21,620 bases of DNA from NCBI GenBank assembly GCA_010279815.1, contig QEOQ01000204.1, positions 233,226-254,845 on the forward strand. Reading direction: 5' to 3'. The stretch comes from Brachionus plicatilis (taxonomy: Eukaryota; Rotifera; Eurotatoria; Ploima; Brachionidae). Within the stretch, counting starts at the first letter, position 1. Every line of letters starts with the position of its first letter. The translations under genes and the position numbers were made by a program. Positions 1 to 9,885 of this stretch are shown piece after piece. Below the pieces are notes generated by a model. It was not told the DNA's origin. It saw only the letters and a program-made list of their open reading frames with translations, and searched no databases.

Positions 1-1736
1 ATTTCGGTTTAGAAAATGCATATTCGTTCACTCTAAATCACGACGACATTCAGTTAGGTGCATGGTAAGCAAAATTTTGTTTAGTAAAACAAAATAAAAT
101 TATTAAACATGTTGAAATATTTTCTGATAATTTAAAGGCATATATTACCTGAGGACAAGTCTTTAAAATCGACTCGCAGCATTGAGGAACACTTTAGGCA
201 AAATTTCTACGAAAATGATTTGAACAAAAAATCTATTACTGTGCTGTATTTGCACGGAAATACTAATGATAGGTAAATGATTGAAATTAAATTTGAAAAA
301 TAATTATTTTTATTTTTCTAGATCTACATTTCATAGAGTAGGCATCTATAAATTTTTCAGAAGACTTGGTTACAATGTTGTTGCTGTTGATTACCGTGGA
401 TATGGTAGAACTTTAAATAAATACTTTTTTGATTTTCAATTCTTCCCAAGGCGACTCATCCGGCGAACCAAATGAAATAGATGTTGTCAGAGATGCGTTG
501 TTTACCTATGACTTCATTAAAAAGCACGCCTCGAATACTACTGTTTATATTTGGGGCCATTCTCTTGGTACTGGGTATGTATTTTAATAATTTTTCCATG
601 CTTTAAAATTTTAAATTAAAGAAATTTTGTTGAATTTTTATTCCTTTTTATTTTTAGAATAACATCTAGTCTGGCCCGAATTTTGACAGAACAAGGTATT
701 TTAAATGTTTTAAATTATGAAAAAATTCTTTATTTGGCTTTTTCTAAGGTCGAGCACCTGAAGGAATAATACTCGAATCACCATTCTACAACATTGTTGA
801 TGAAGTTGAGTTTCATCCATTTAGTTGGATGTTTTATTTTAATAAAATAATGTTTAAAATGATTGAATACTCATTGGAAAAATTGAATCTTCAATTTCGT
901 AGTGATTTACAGTAAGATTGTGAATGAAAATTGACATTTTTTTTTTCATTTATTCTTTTTGCACTAAGCTTGACTAAAGTTAGTTCGAAAATTTTAATAT
1001 TGCATGCGGAAGATGACATTATCATACCTTTTTTCCAGTCTGAAAAGGTAATCTTTTTTGTTTTTCAGCATCTGAATTTTTGAACTGATTAGATTGATTT
1101 AGTTATTTAGCAAGACTTTTTTACTGATCTACTTTAAAAAATTGAATAAAATTATATTTTTTGATCTTGATGAGTAAGTAATAAAAGCATATTGTCTGTA
1201 GAAGTAAAACAAAAAAAGCATGCGTAGGAAGTTCTATTAAAAATTGATCAAAATTATTAATTATTCATTTTTATTACATGAAACAGAATCACTATGAAGA
1301 AACGATGCTCTTTTCCACAATACACTACATAAAGAATCATCAGCAATTTTCAAATTTTAATTTATTCAGAGTATGTTTAGACTTTAAAACAATGTTCCAT
1401 AAGATTAATTACCTAGTTTCGATGTTTTTTTAATTATGTAATTAATTAACGATCAATATTTTTTAGCTTTTTGAGACACTATTATGTTTGTTTATAGAAA
1501 AAACAAGACTCCCAATAATAAAAAATTCTTGTTGAAGGAAAGAAAACTCTCAAATTAGATGCTGGTTAAAATATTTATTTCAAGTTTTAATTTATGAAAA
1601 AATTTAAAAGCTATATGAAACTGTTACCAAACATGGTATATCACCAAATGTTACATTCCACAGAATTGAAAGCCATTACCGATGTAATCACAATAATATC
1701 TATTTGTATCCAAATTTACCCGAGATAATCAAGTAA
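1..1736 (+). CDS. ABHD12: ABHD12-like alpha/beta-hydrolase (lysophosphatidylserine lipase type), 3' nine exons, 5' partial
   Basis: This is a serine hydrolase of the ABHD12 family, known as a membrane lipase acting on lysophosphatidylserine and related lipids. I rebuilt the exons from GT-AG sites and reading frame: <3-64, 138-272, 322-404, 451-574, 658-695, 749-911, 969-1047, 1287-1370, 1611-1736 (stop TAA). Seen in order: an oxyanion-region LYLHGN, then DYRGYGDSSG, the nucleophile elbow YIWGHSLGTG (Ser), the ILESPF strand, the acid motif LILHAEDD, and a C-terminal HYRCNHNNIYLYPNLPEII, where a His takes the catalytic position. Phases agree at every junction. About 297 residues are visible; family members are near 400, so roughly the first 100 or more, including the expected membrane anchor, lie upstream. 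The exon at 1287-1370 adds 28 residues that I do not see in human ABHD12 and may be optional. Family assignment is firm; substrate is inferred. Confidence 0.9.
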
Positions 1737-2121
1737 ACTTAACTTTAACTTAAACAAATATTTAAAAGAAAAAATATCAAATAAATTTTTTTTAAGGGAT
1801 TTTATTAAATAATTATATTTAATTAAAGAAAAAATAAATTTGATGAGAAATCAATTGAATTCTAGACTATAAAGTTGGTTCTGTTTAATAAAATATTTAA
1901 ATGAGGCCTTTTAACTCTCTGTTTTGATTCAACAAAATTTCAATTTAAACTGAAATTCGAAATTAATTTTTTTATTTAATAGTTAATTTTATCTCCGCTT
2001 ATTTAGATAAACCCATAGACTGATGCTTAAGTTTAGAAATCTATAAGTCAAATTCATCATTTAGTGACATTCAGAGCTCGTCCATATTGAGTTGCTATTT
2101 GATGAGTTTGAGAATTTAAAA
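1737..2121 (+). other. Intergenic spacer between ABHD12-like gene and NAT
   Basis: This AT-rich stretch of 385 bases holds the presumed 3' end of the lipase transcript and the upstream region of the N-acetyltransferase. No further coding exon or clear TATA box could be picked out. Confidence 0.6.
1780..1785 (+). terminator. Poly(A) signal AATAAA of the ABHD12-like gene
   Basis: A canonical AATAAA lies 44 bases after the ABHD12-like stop codon, the usual place for a cleavage signal. In DNA this AT-rich such hexamers also arise by chance. Confidence 0.45.
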
Positions 2122-2955
2122 ATGAATGTAACCGAATATCTAAGTCGAATAAATAGTTCAAATTTTAAAGAGAGTACTGTTCAGGGTCTATATCGTTTGC
2201 AGCAAAATCATCTACTGAATATCCCGTTCGAAAATTTGGACATTCATTTGGGAAAGCGCATTGAGACTGAATTGGAAAAAATCTATGAAAAAATAATCAT
2301 AAATCGTCGTGGTGGTATTTGCTGTGAACTAAACTACTTGTTTTCATGGCTGCTCAAGCAACTCGGATTTTTAGTAAGCATATTATCTTGTCAAATAAAA
2401 AAAAATAACTTCTTTGACGAATGGACGCCCTGGGACTCACATTTTGTGCTAATGGTGCACATGAACGAGTCGAGTTTTCTTGTTGATGTTGGCTATACTC
2501 AAAACTTTCGAAGTCCGCTTAAATTTGTCGTGGACCAAATTCAGCAGGACGCTACCGGTTGTTACAAAATAAGCAAAGAAGAAAACAAAAATGTTTATAT
2601 TTTAAACAAATGTCTTAATTTTGACCATACTAAAAGCGATTCAAACGAATGGATACCTGTCTATAGATTCAACACGGATGTGAGGCAAATGGGAGAATTG
2701 GAAAATATGATGGAAAAGGTAAGCACTGACACGGACTATTTTAGCTTTCATAATCGGTCGGTTTGTGTAATCCACACCACCTATACTATTCTCAATTTGG
2801 TCGGCTATAGATTGAGTGAAATAAAATTTTCGAATTCAGCCAAAAAATCTACCACTCACTCAGTGCTAACCAAAGCCGAAGTTTTCGATGCAATCAAAAA
2901 CATTTACGGAATCAATTTGGCTGAAAGCGAAACATTTGAGCCCAAAGGAGACTAG
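2122..2955 (+). CDS. NAT: Arylamine N-acetyltransferase, intronless
   Basis: This is a cytosolic enzyme that moves an acetyl group from acetyl-CoA to arylamines, hydrazines or related nucleophiles through a cysteine thioester. The first ATG (2122) gives 277 residues, close to the usual 280-290; the frame is open a little further upstream, but only to a TTG codon. The catalytic triad is intact: Cys67 in RRGGICCELN, His107 in DSHFVLMV and Asp122 in LVDVGY, matching the positions known for human NATs (68, 107, 122) almost exactly. LLNIPFENLDIH near residues 31-42 is also a family hallmark. The gene has no intron, unlike the multi-exon genes at both ends of the window; human NAT coding regions are intronless too. 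It follows the ABHD12-like gene on the same strand. The natural substrate cannot be told from sequence. Confidence 0.95.
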   Translation: MNVTEYLSRINSSNFKESTVQGLYRLQQNHLLNIPFENLDIHLGKRIETELEKIYEKIIINRRGGICCELNYLFSWLLKQLGFLVSILSCQIKKNNFFDEWTPWDSHFVLMVHMNESSFLVDVGYTQNFRSPLKFVVDQIQQDATGCYKISKEENKNVYILNKCLNFDHTKSDSNEWIPVYRFNTDVRQMGELENMMEKVSTDTDYFSFHNRSVCVIHTTYTILNLVGYRLSEIKFSNSAKKSTTHSVLTKAEVFDAIKNIYGINLAESETFEPKGD

Positions 2956-3002
2956 TTTTCTAATCGGATCGCTTCATTGAACTATTGTTATTGTTTTATA
3001 AT

Positions 3003-3008
3003 ATTAAA
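3003..3008 (+). terminator. Poly(A) signal variant ATTAAA of NAT
   Basis: ATTAAA, the commonest variant of the cleavage hexamer, lies 47 bases after the NAT stop codon. Support is positional only. Confidence 0.35.
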
Positions 3009-5125
3009 TCAATTCAAAATTAAATCAATTTATTTAGATTAGCTTTCATTTTTTTTTTCAAAAAAAAGAAATTATTAAAATTTTATTTTCTTACGAGACC
3101 AAAAAATTTATTTATTTAAAAGAATAATTTAATAAAACATCTAAATTTAAAATTAAAAAAAAGTAACTTATTAGTTGAAGAATTTTTTGGAAATATTTAT
3201 TACATTTTTAAAACTTTAAAACCTTTTTAATAATTGAATTCTGTATTTCCATGCTCAAGAAGAAATGAACTTAAATTAAAACTAAGTTTAAATCAAAGTG
3301 CAAAAAATTAATTTAATAAAAAACCGATTAATCATAGTTTAGCATCAATATTATATATTTTGTATCTTAATTAATTTAATGACCTTAACAAAGCTCTTTT
3401 GGTCACAACCATTCATTTTTGATCGGAATATTTTTTACTATACTTATAGCTCAACTTGGCATAATTTTTAAATAGATGAAGTCATTTTTCGCACACGTTC
3501 ATTAAGTTTTAGATTTCTCGTTTATGGAAATATGGTATATTTAATACGTAAAAATTGCTATATTTTTACGTATATCTAATTGTTTAAATAAATGCCTGAA
3601 TATTTTTGAATATTAGCTATAGTTGTAAATTATGATATTAAGTTGCATTTTTAAAATTTAATAAAATTTAAATATTCAATTAGCATAAGAAAGTTCATTA
3701 ATGACTATTTGACATTTATTTATTAGTTTAATTTTTTTAAAATTAAAAATAAATTGGAGATTTTCTTCTTTTAATCAAAATAATAAGCATTCTATGCGTT
3801 TTGTTCTTAAGATATTTATTATTAATTTTTTTATATGGTAACTTTTTAGATAATTAATCATTACTTTTTTTTCAAATAATCCATGTCCTCAAAATTTAAA
3901 GAAAATTTATAACCATCTATTAAGTTTTTTTTTTTTATAATGAAAAAGCTTACCAGTCTAATATCACATTTTTAATTCTTTAGAAAGAATAAAAAATTAT
4001 TGAGTTTTAAATCAAAATAAAATATAATTTTTACCAGTTAGATCAGATTTTTTTTGTGATATTTCCTTTTATTTTCAATTACTATAAATTAATTACGTAT
4101 AGAGTATTGCTATGACACATAACACAATTTAATGTTAAATAATTAATTGACTATATTGTTAGCGGCTGGCGCTTTTAATTGTTGATAAAAATAATAAAAG
4201 TCCTAGAATAGCTTAGAACTTAAGTTGCCAGTCTAATTTATAATATAAAACTGATTCTATGGTTAGATCCTTAAAGTCATAGAAAATGGCTCCAAATTTG
4301 TTATGTTATTTTCTATTTAAATATATTTGATTTTGTTGTTTTCTGAGCTTGTCTTTCTTTGTAAATGAAAGAATAAAATACTTATAAGAATTCAAATTAG
4401 TCTTTAAATCATGGCACCTGGAAAACAAAAACGGTTTAGTGACCAACCTCGAACTAGCCGCCATCAATATAATATTTAAATATTTAATTAAATTAATCTA
4501 AATAAAACTACCAGTTTTTAGACGAAACTAAAAAAGCATATAAGTGGACATTTTTTCTGTATCTTTTGATAAAAAAAATACAAAAAAACTAATTTTCTGT
4601 CAAAATTAGATGAATAAATAAAAATTCATTTTTTTCGTAATTTTTTGATTAGAAAATGGTAAAAAGGGGATAAAAAGACTTTTAAAAGAATTTCCTCAGC
4701 TAATTTAATCTCCTAATGATTTGACCATTCAAGCTCATCTAACATTTCAACTTTTATCAACCAAATTCAAAATTTTAGAAGTTTTAAACAAAAAAGATTT
4801 TTATCCTATAAAAACGCTTTTTAATTATTTTTTTTTAATTTGGTCAAAAAACTGAGCTAAGAATAAAAATAATTAAATTGCTTAAATACTTCTAATAAGT
4901 TAAATTTGTTTTTTTAAAAAGTAAATATTTAGAAAAATATTAGTTCCAAATTCAGTTATTAAAAAAAATTATCACAAGACTAACACAAAAACGCTATATT
5001 TAAATTTTAAGTCACTTAAAATTTAAAAAAATGATTCTTTATGTATTCCAGATACATAGTAAAAATAATTTTAAAATTTTGTATATTTCCTCCTCTGAAA
5101 AATACTCATAATAATATCATATTTA

Positions 5126-5223
5126 AGTATTCTAGAATGCATTGAATGAATTGTATGAATTGTATGAGAAAAGAATACTTGAAAAATACACAATGAATAA
5201 TTCAGGAATACTTTGGGAATACT
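5126..5223. repeat. Cluster of GAATACT motifs with a 9-base tandem repeat
   Basis: GAATACT occurs at 5173-5179, 5206-5212 and 5217-5223, and its reverse complement at 5126-5132. Between them GAATTGTAT is repeated head to tail twice (5148-5156 and 5157-5165). No known element is recognised. Confidence 0.4.
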
Positions 5224-5897
5224 CGGGAGCATAGTCAAATAAAATAATTTATTTAATTTTTATTTAAATAATGATAATAATTTTAATAAAAGCTACAGTA
5301 GGCTAATTGCGAAATATTTTTCTGTTTTTATCTTTTATCTAAGTTATCAATTATGTCATGAAAAACACCCAAAAACACACTTAAAAGTCTTTCGCTCTGA
5401 TTTCAAGTTTTCTATAACCTTTCATGTTGTTAAAAACTCATCTGACTTCGTTGTTTCCGAAAATTTTGATTTGAAGTCGTAAGTTTGTAAGAATCAAATA
5501 AGTGATTATATTTCTTTTTTTATATGTGTGATCTCTTAACCTCTTAATAACACAGAAAAACCCCATTAGATAGCTCAACTTAGAAGCTTTATTTTGAAAT
5601 AATATCTTTCAAATAACAATTTTTAGTTTATTTTTTATTTAAAGGGAAAATAACGGGTGAATGAAAATCTTTTGGCAAAAGAGGTAATAAAATTTTGAGT
5701 TCGTAAACTTTACTTTACTTAAATTTTAAAATAAATTTTAAATATATTATGTTTTTAATTAGAAATGATTTAAAATTTTTTTAAATAATCAAACAAATTT
5801 TTAAAAATATATTTTTTTATTAATCAATTAAATTAATTCTGATTGAATAGAATTTTTTTAAAATATGACGCAAATGATAAATTGAATTAAAAAAAAA

Positions 5898-6893
5898 TTA
5901 AGAAAAAAATTTCTTCAATCGACCTGAAATAGCATCATTGTAAGATTTTTTAAGAATTTCTACTTGGGCTATTTTATTTTTAATTTCTTGATTATTTGAA
6001 TCAAGTTTTAATGCAGCCCGATAATCCTGCAAAGCATCGTCGTAATCATTACGGCCTGTTCGAGCTTGAGCTCTCCGGTATAAGGCTTTCACATTATTTC
6101 GGTCAATTTCCAAACATTTGCTACAGTTAACTATTGCCATCTCATAATTGTAACTCTTTAATTGACACATTGCCAAATTTGAATACAAAATAGCTTTTTG
6201 TTCTTTGATTTGTTTTTTTAGATCATTCAATTTTTGTATCATTTCATCTTCACAAGACTCACTCATTTCGTTTGAATCTTTTTGACTAATTTTATCATTT
6301 ATTAATTGATCAGCGATTATTAAATATGAAATGGATTTATGATAACGTTTAAATGCAGAGTATATATGAGATTTTTTGAACAATTCATTGGCATCATTTT
6401 TGTGTTCTTGGCAAAAATTAAATAGCTGATTTTCATCGTTTTTATAAATCACACATTCATATGGCTTCAATTTTTCTACATTAGTGACTCTAAGTTTAAA
6501 TTTGAGGTCCAAAAAGACAACATTTTGCGAGTGATGTTTTTTTTTGAATGCAAAAGACTCGTCGAAAATATCTGGATTAATTTCAAAGCTAAGTTCAGAT
6601 AATTCGTTCAATTTCATCTTGTAAACAGCTCGATGGATAATTTCATTTAGTAAAGAATTAAAAAAACCAAGTCTTTGACGGACAGTAGTTGCATATTCAC
6701 TTTTATTCAGAATAAAGCCGACCAAATTATCCAAGTCATAGCCTAGTGCCTTCAGGACACTATCATCAAACAATCGTGTTATCTCTAGTGTAAAATATTC
6801 ACTTTCTTCTACAATTATGTTGGAATCGCCTTTTTCAATAATGTTCAAAGTAAAATCAACTGGTTCGTTTATGTCGTAACTCTTATGGGACAT
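5898..6893 (-). CDS. FKBPL: FKBPL-like TPR co-chaperone
   Basis: This single-exon gene encodes 331 residues. The C-terminal half holds three tetratricopeptide repeats (about 165-198, 233-266 and 267-300), the last reading VKALYRRAQARTGRNDYDDA. The five residues of an Hsp90/Hsp70 'carboxylate clamp' are present: Lys165, Asn169, Asn239, Lys269 and Arg273, so binding of a chaperone EEVD tail is expected. A charged linker (about 198-232) splits the first two repeats. The N-terminal 150 residues are too diverged to call by eye but sit where FKBP-like proteins carry a degenerate peptidyl-prolyl isomerase fold. The ending, NDAISGRLKKFFS, resembles the end of human FKBPL (349 residues), which is why I prefer FKBPL over FKBP6, AIP or other TPR immunophilins. 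The TPR fold and clamp are firm; orthology is moderate. An AATAAA on this strand (5816-5821) lies about 80 bases past the stop. Confidence 0.75.
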   Translation of the reverse strand: MSHKSYDINEPVDFTLNIIEKGDSNIIVEESEYFTLEITRLFDDSVLKALGYDLDNLVGFILNKSEYATTVRQRLGFFNSLLNEIIHRAVYKMKLNELSELSFEINPDIFDESFAFKKKHHSQNVVFLDLKFKLRVTNVEKLKPYECVIYKNDENQLFNFCQEHKNDANELFKKSHIYSAFKRYHKSISYLIIADQLINDKISQKDSNEMSESCEDEMIQKLNDLKKQIKEQKAILYSNLAMCQLKSYNYEMAIVNCSKCLEIDRNNVKALYRRAQARTGRNDYDDALQDYRAALKLDSNNQEIKNKIAQVEILKKSYNDAISGRLKKFFS

Positions 6894-7560
6894 TTTTTTC
6901 TAAAAAATTTTAAACTATATTTTTTTTTGTTCAAATTTTTGATTAAGATAATTTGAATAACTTTAATGAAATATAAAAAATGAAAGTATTTTCTTGATGA
7001 AAAAATTGGCGTAGAGGCTAAATTTTTTAATAATTCTCAAAGTCCTTCGAGTATTTTCAAGAATTTAATTCTTAAATTTTTTTACCAAAATAATAAAATT
7101 TGATTTGTTAATTCAAAAAATTGATAAATTATGATTTTTTTTTTAAAATTGAAAAATTTTTTTTTATTCTTCTAAGACAAATTTTAAAGCAATATTTGTT
7201 ATAAAATCAAAGCTCTTACTGCTTCTAAAGAAAAACAACTAGGGTCGTTATTTTTTTAAAAGTAAATTACTTTTAAAAATAGTCTCACTTAATCATTAGT
7301 TACAATTAAGCTAAAATTTTTGATAATTTAACTTTTAATTTATTAAAATATACCTTAAAGCTTATTTTGAATAAAGACAGAGGTAAAATAAGGAGTCTTT
7401 TATTATTAAATTTACTATTAGGTATCATTGATAGATGATTTTGGAATTTAAGAAAATTAAGTCGCTTTTAAATGAGCTAATTAAATAAGTCAAAATGGTA
7501 GAATTTTTTTAACTCTACATTTATTTATTTTAATTTGCTAAATTAAGTTGAGTAACTTGA

Positions 7561-7647
7561 GAACAGAATATCGCATCAATGGTATCATTAGCATCAATTT
7601 CAGATGAACGGCATTTTTCAATGGCTTTCAAAAAATTTCAATACTAA
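7561..7647 (+). pseudogene. Possible hAT-type transposase C-terminal fragment
   Basis: A short open frame reads ASMVSLASISDERHFSMAFK. The piece LASISDERHFSMA resembles the SxxSSERxFSxA core of the hAT transposase dimerisation domain. It is flanked by stops and no other transposase part was seen, so it would be a fossil at most. Chance resemblance is a real alternative. Confidence 0.2.
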
Positions 7648-7838
7648 TTTTTTTTTCCTTTTAAAAAATTTTTCGATGTCACTTTACTTCTCCATAAAAG
7701 AGAAAAAGAGGTTAATTAGAAAATAATTAGATTTAATAATTTAAATTTGAACATATTTTTATTTTTTTTTAATCGTTTTAAGCTAAACGAAAATTTATTA
7801 ATACTGTTTATTATAAGAGAAATCTTGTCTTTGTAATG

Positions 7839-8056
7839 AATAAGATATTTTATTTTTAACTTTAATTTATGCTTAAAAAAAAAAAAAAAAAAACTTTTTT
7901 GTTTATATAAAAACTTTATAACTTGTAATTCAAGTAAATTATTTTTGTATAGCGCTTAATTTGCTGAAAGGGGAGCGTGAGATCTCCAAGCAGCCGGCCT
8001 AAATGGCTATTTGTAAATAAAAATAAAAAAAAAATAAAAAATAAATAAGATATTTT
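7839..8056 (+). mobile_element. Short 5'-truncated retroposon flanked by 13-base target-site duplication
   Basis: AATAAGATATTTT occurs at 7839-7851 and again at 8044-8056. The 192 bases between them end in a GC-richer string (AGCAGCCGGCCTAAATGG) followed by CTATTTGTAAATAAAAATAA and an A-rich simple tail, the arrangement expected at the 3' end of a LINE or SINE copied by target-primed reverse transcription. No reverse transcriptase remains, so the copy would be heavily 5'-truncated or a SINE. In AT-rich DNA a 13-base match has some chance of being coincidental, but its position directly next to the A-rich tail supports it. Confidence 0.5.
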
Positions 8057-8505
8057 GGATCCTAATTCTATGAAGATTTAACTTTAAAAAAATCTATTAA
8101 AGAACTAAAAACCTTGCCAAATACACAATAAGAACAATAGTTAAAAAGAACTAAGCTTTCATAAGAATTTAATTAAACTTAATAAATATTTACCTTACTA
8201 GCAGTTTTAACTTTTACTAGATAAAAATTAAAATAAGATTTGATTTTTCTTAAAGTATTTTGAATGCAACAAAGCAATGTGCTGCTAATTGGGATAAAAA
8301 ATATTTGAATCTAGATTAAAAATTTATTTCTGAATAAAAAATGAATAAATTTGAAAAAATACTATAATTTCATTTATTCTGAATTAAAATATTTTTTAGA
8401 AAAAATAGGAATTTTATAAACTAATAGCGTTGTAAGTTAAAATATAAATATCAAGAAACTGTTTCGATTTGAGGTGACAAAAGCATTGGTGATAAATTAA
8501 ATTTT

Positions 8506-9840
8506 TCAAGTTTCGATGCGAATAAAAAAATAGCAAAAACTAACAAATATTAATAAAAATATAACAAAAAATTTGAACAAATTCATTGATAAACGAACAA
8601 TAGACATAGAGGAATTGAGTTCACAATTGATCATATCCAAGAAGCGCTTTGTTAAATTTGTATTCAAAAATTTATACAATTGAACGGTTCGATCTATGCT
8701 TATGGTCACAATAAATTTGTTTAAATCAAATTTTTTATTCAATTTATTCACATCGAACACTTCATCATAATAAAAACACAAGTCTGTGATGACACTCGAA
8801 TGCTGCTTTTTGAAGTCTTCAGGTCTCTTCATTTCATGATCATACAAATAAACTTTTCCTTCACAATCTCCCGCACAAACAAAGTAACCATCTTTGCTTG
8901 TTTGGAGACATGTCAAAATGGTATTCCGCACCTTTACGGTCTTCTCTACTTTGAAATTAAAGCCTTCTTCTTTAAGAGTATCCTTAACTCTAACCCATTT
9001 CTGAATGTAAGAATTCATCGACTTGTTTCCGCCCCTGATCCTTGGAATATACGACAAATACATAAATTTTGAATCGTTCGAAAACCTAATGTGTTTGATT
9101 CTAAGATTGGTGTCACTGACAAAATTTAAAAATTTAAACTCATCTATTTTTTCAAGCTTATCCAAAGACCAAATAAAACATTTGGAATCTTTTCCAACGC
9201 TTAACAAAACTCCATCTCCATTTACCTGTAGTTCATCGATTTCGTTCGAGTGCGCTTTATTAAAGACATGTATCTTTTCAAAGTTAAGCTTACTATTTGT
9301 AATATTATTGTTATTATCAACTAATAAATTATAAATTAAAATAGAGCCCAGTGTAGTGCCAATGATTAGGTACACTTTTTTTCCATGTCGGTAAACCTGA
9401 ATAGTGGTAATGGAATTTTCTTTGTCTTCAGTTTGATCAAGTGCAATTCTGCTGACGAATTGGACATCTGCTCCAGCTTCGAATTGAGGCTTGCTTTTGT
9501 TTTCAAGTTTTTTAAGACATGATTGAATTTTGTAAATTTCCACACTCTGGTTCAACGCTGCAGCTATATAAATGTCATTTATTTTTGATTCCTCTTTGAG
9601 ATTGTGACGTTCAAGATAGAATGGAACGAATTTCATTATAGCATCGTCGGATTGAAACTGATGGATTTGTTTGAATTCGGCCAAGTTGTTTTTGTAAGAA
9701 ATAAAACCCAGTTCTAGTGAATTACCGACTCCGGTCTTGGCGGTGCCTCCACCACCTGCCATAGCAACCAGGCCATTGTCAAGAAGTTTGATGCAATAGG
9801 CCGGATAGTCCAGTCGTCTTAATACTTGACTCTCGGTCAT
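8506..9840 (-). CDS. PREB: PREB/Sec12, ER-membrane exchange factor for Sar1
   Basis: This 444-residue WD40 protein loads GTP onto Sar1 at the ER and so starts COPII coat assembly. Seen: an N-terminal DYPAYCIKLLDNG blade followed by the signature GGGGTAKTGVGN at 29-40, the loop that marks Sec12/PREB among WD40 proteins; later blade pieces GTTLGSILIYN (161-171), LLSVGKDSKCFIWSLD (212-227), VCAGDCEGKVYLYD (321-334) and IVTISIDRTVQLYK (377-390); then one hydrophobic segment at about 421-441 with a five-residue tail, giving a tail-anchored type II topology with the propeller in the cytosol. Human PREB is 417 residues with the same order. The gene has no intron. Two ACGT-core sites lie just upstream of the start. 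The minus-strand ATG at 9840 immediately precedes the conserved N-terminus. Confidence 0.93.
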   Translation of the reverse strand: MTESQVLRRLDYPAYCIKLLDNGLVAMAGGGGTAKTGVGNSLELGFISYKNNLAEFKQIHQFQSDDAIMKFVPFYLERHNLKEESKINDIYIAAALNQSVEIYKIQSCLKKLENKSKPQFEAGADVQFVSRIALDQTEDKENSITTIQVYRHGKKVYLIIGTTLGSILIYNLLVDNNNNITNSKLNFEKIHVFNKAHSNEIDELQVNGDGVLLSVGKDSKCFIWSLDKLEKIDEFKFLNFVSDTNLRIKHIRFSNDSKFMYLSYIPRIRGGNKSMNSYIQKWVRVKDTLKEEGFNFKVEKTVKVRNTILTCLQTSKDGYFVCAGDCEGKVYLYDHEMKRPEDFKKQHSSVITDLCFYYDEVFDVNKLNKKFDLNKFIVTISIDRTVQLYKFLNTNLTKRFLDMINCELNSSMSIVRLSMNLFKFFVIFLLIFVSFCYFFIRIET

Positions 9841-9864
9841 TCGTATTTATCTAATATTAAATGG

Positions 9865-9885
9865 TCACGTTGGGCGATGACGTTG
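9865..9885 (-). promoter_or_regulatory. Paired ACGT-core sites upstream of PREB (possible bZIP/UPR element)
   Basis: On the plus strand TCACGTTG (9865-9872) and TGACGTTG (9878-9885) form a direct repeat spaced 13 bases, about 25-45 bases before the PREB start codon. ACGT cores, TGACGT in particular, are bound by CREB/ATF and XBP1-type bZIP factors, and XBP1 is known to control secretory-pathway genes. That this site works so here is inference. Confidence 0.35.

Larger units (their letters stand above)
2956..5897. other. Gene-poor AT-rich intergenic region
   Basis: This stretch of almost 3 kb separates the convergent NAT (+) and FKBPL-like (-) genes. It is full of A and T runs with stops in all frames. 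The only non-random pieces I noted are a 22-codon ORF in a GC-richer patch (4411-4479), a short GC-richer string near 4160-4175, and a cluster of short repeated motifs at 5126-5223. No exon chain could be built. Confidence 0.6.
6894..8505. other. Intergenic region between FKBPL-like and PREB genes
   Basis: AT-rich spacer between two genes on the minus strand. It contains a possible hAT-transposase remnant (7561-7647), a 19-base A run (7875-7893) and a GC-richer retroposon tail (about 7950-8043). No host exon was recognised. Confidence 0.6.

Noticed and set aside
281..475. Open frame on the plus strand inside the ABHD12-like gene
   Set aside because: It reads through two introns; only 322-404 of it is exon, and the exon chain gives the correct protein.
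2092..2121. Upstream extension of the NAT frame
   Set aside because: It begins with TTG, not a normal animal start; ATG at 2122 aligns with the family N-terminus and puts the catalytic residues at the usual positions.
8800..9334. Two plus-strand open frames opposite PREB
   Set aside because: They are antisense shadows of the PREB coding sequence with no recognisable domain.
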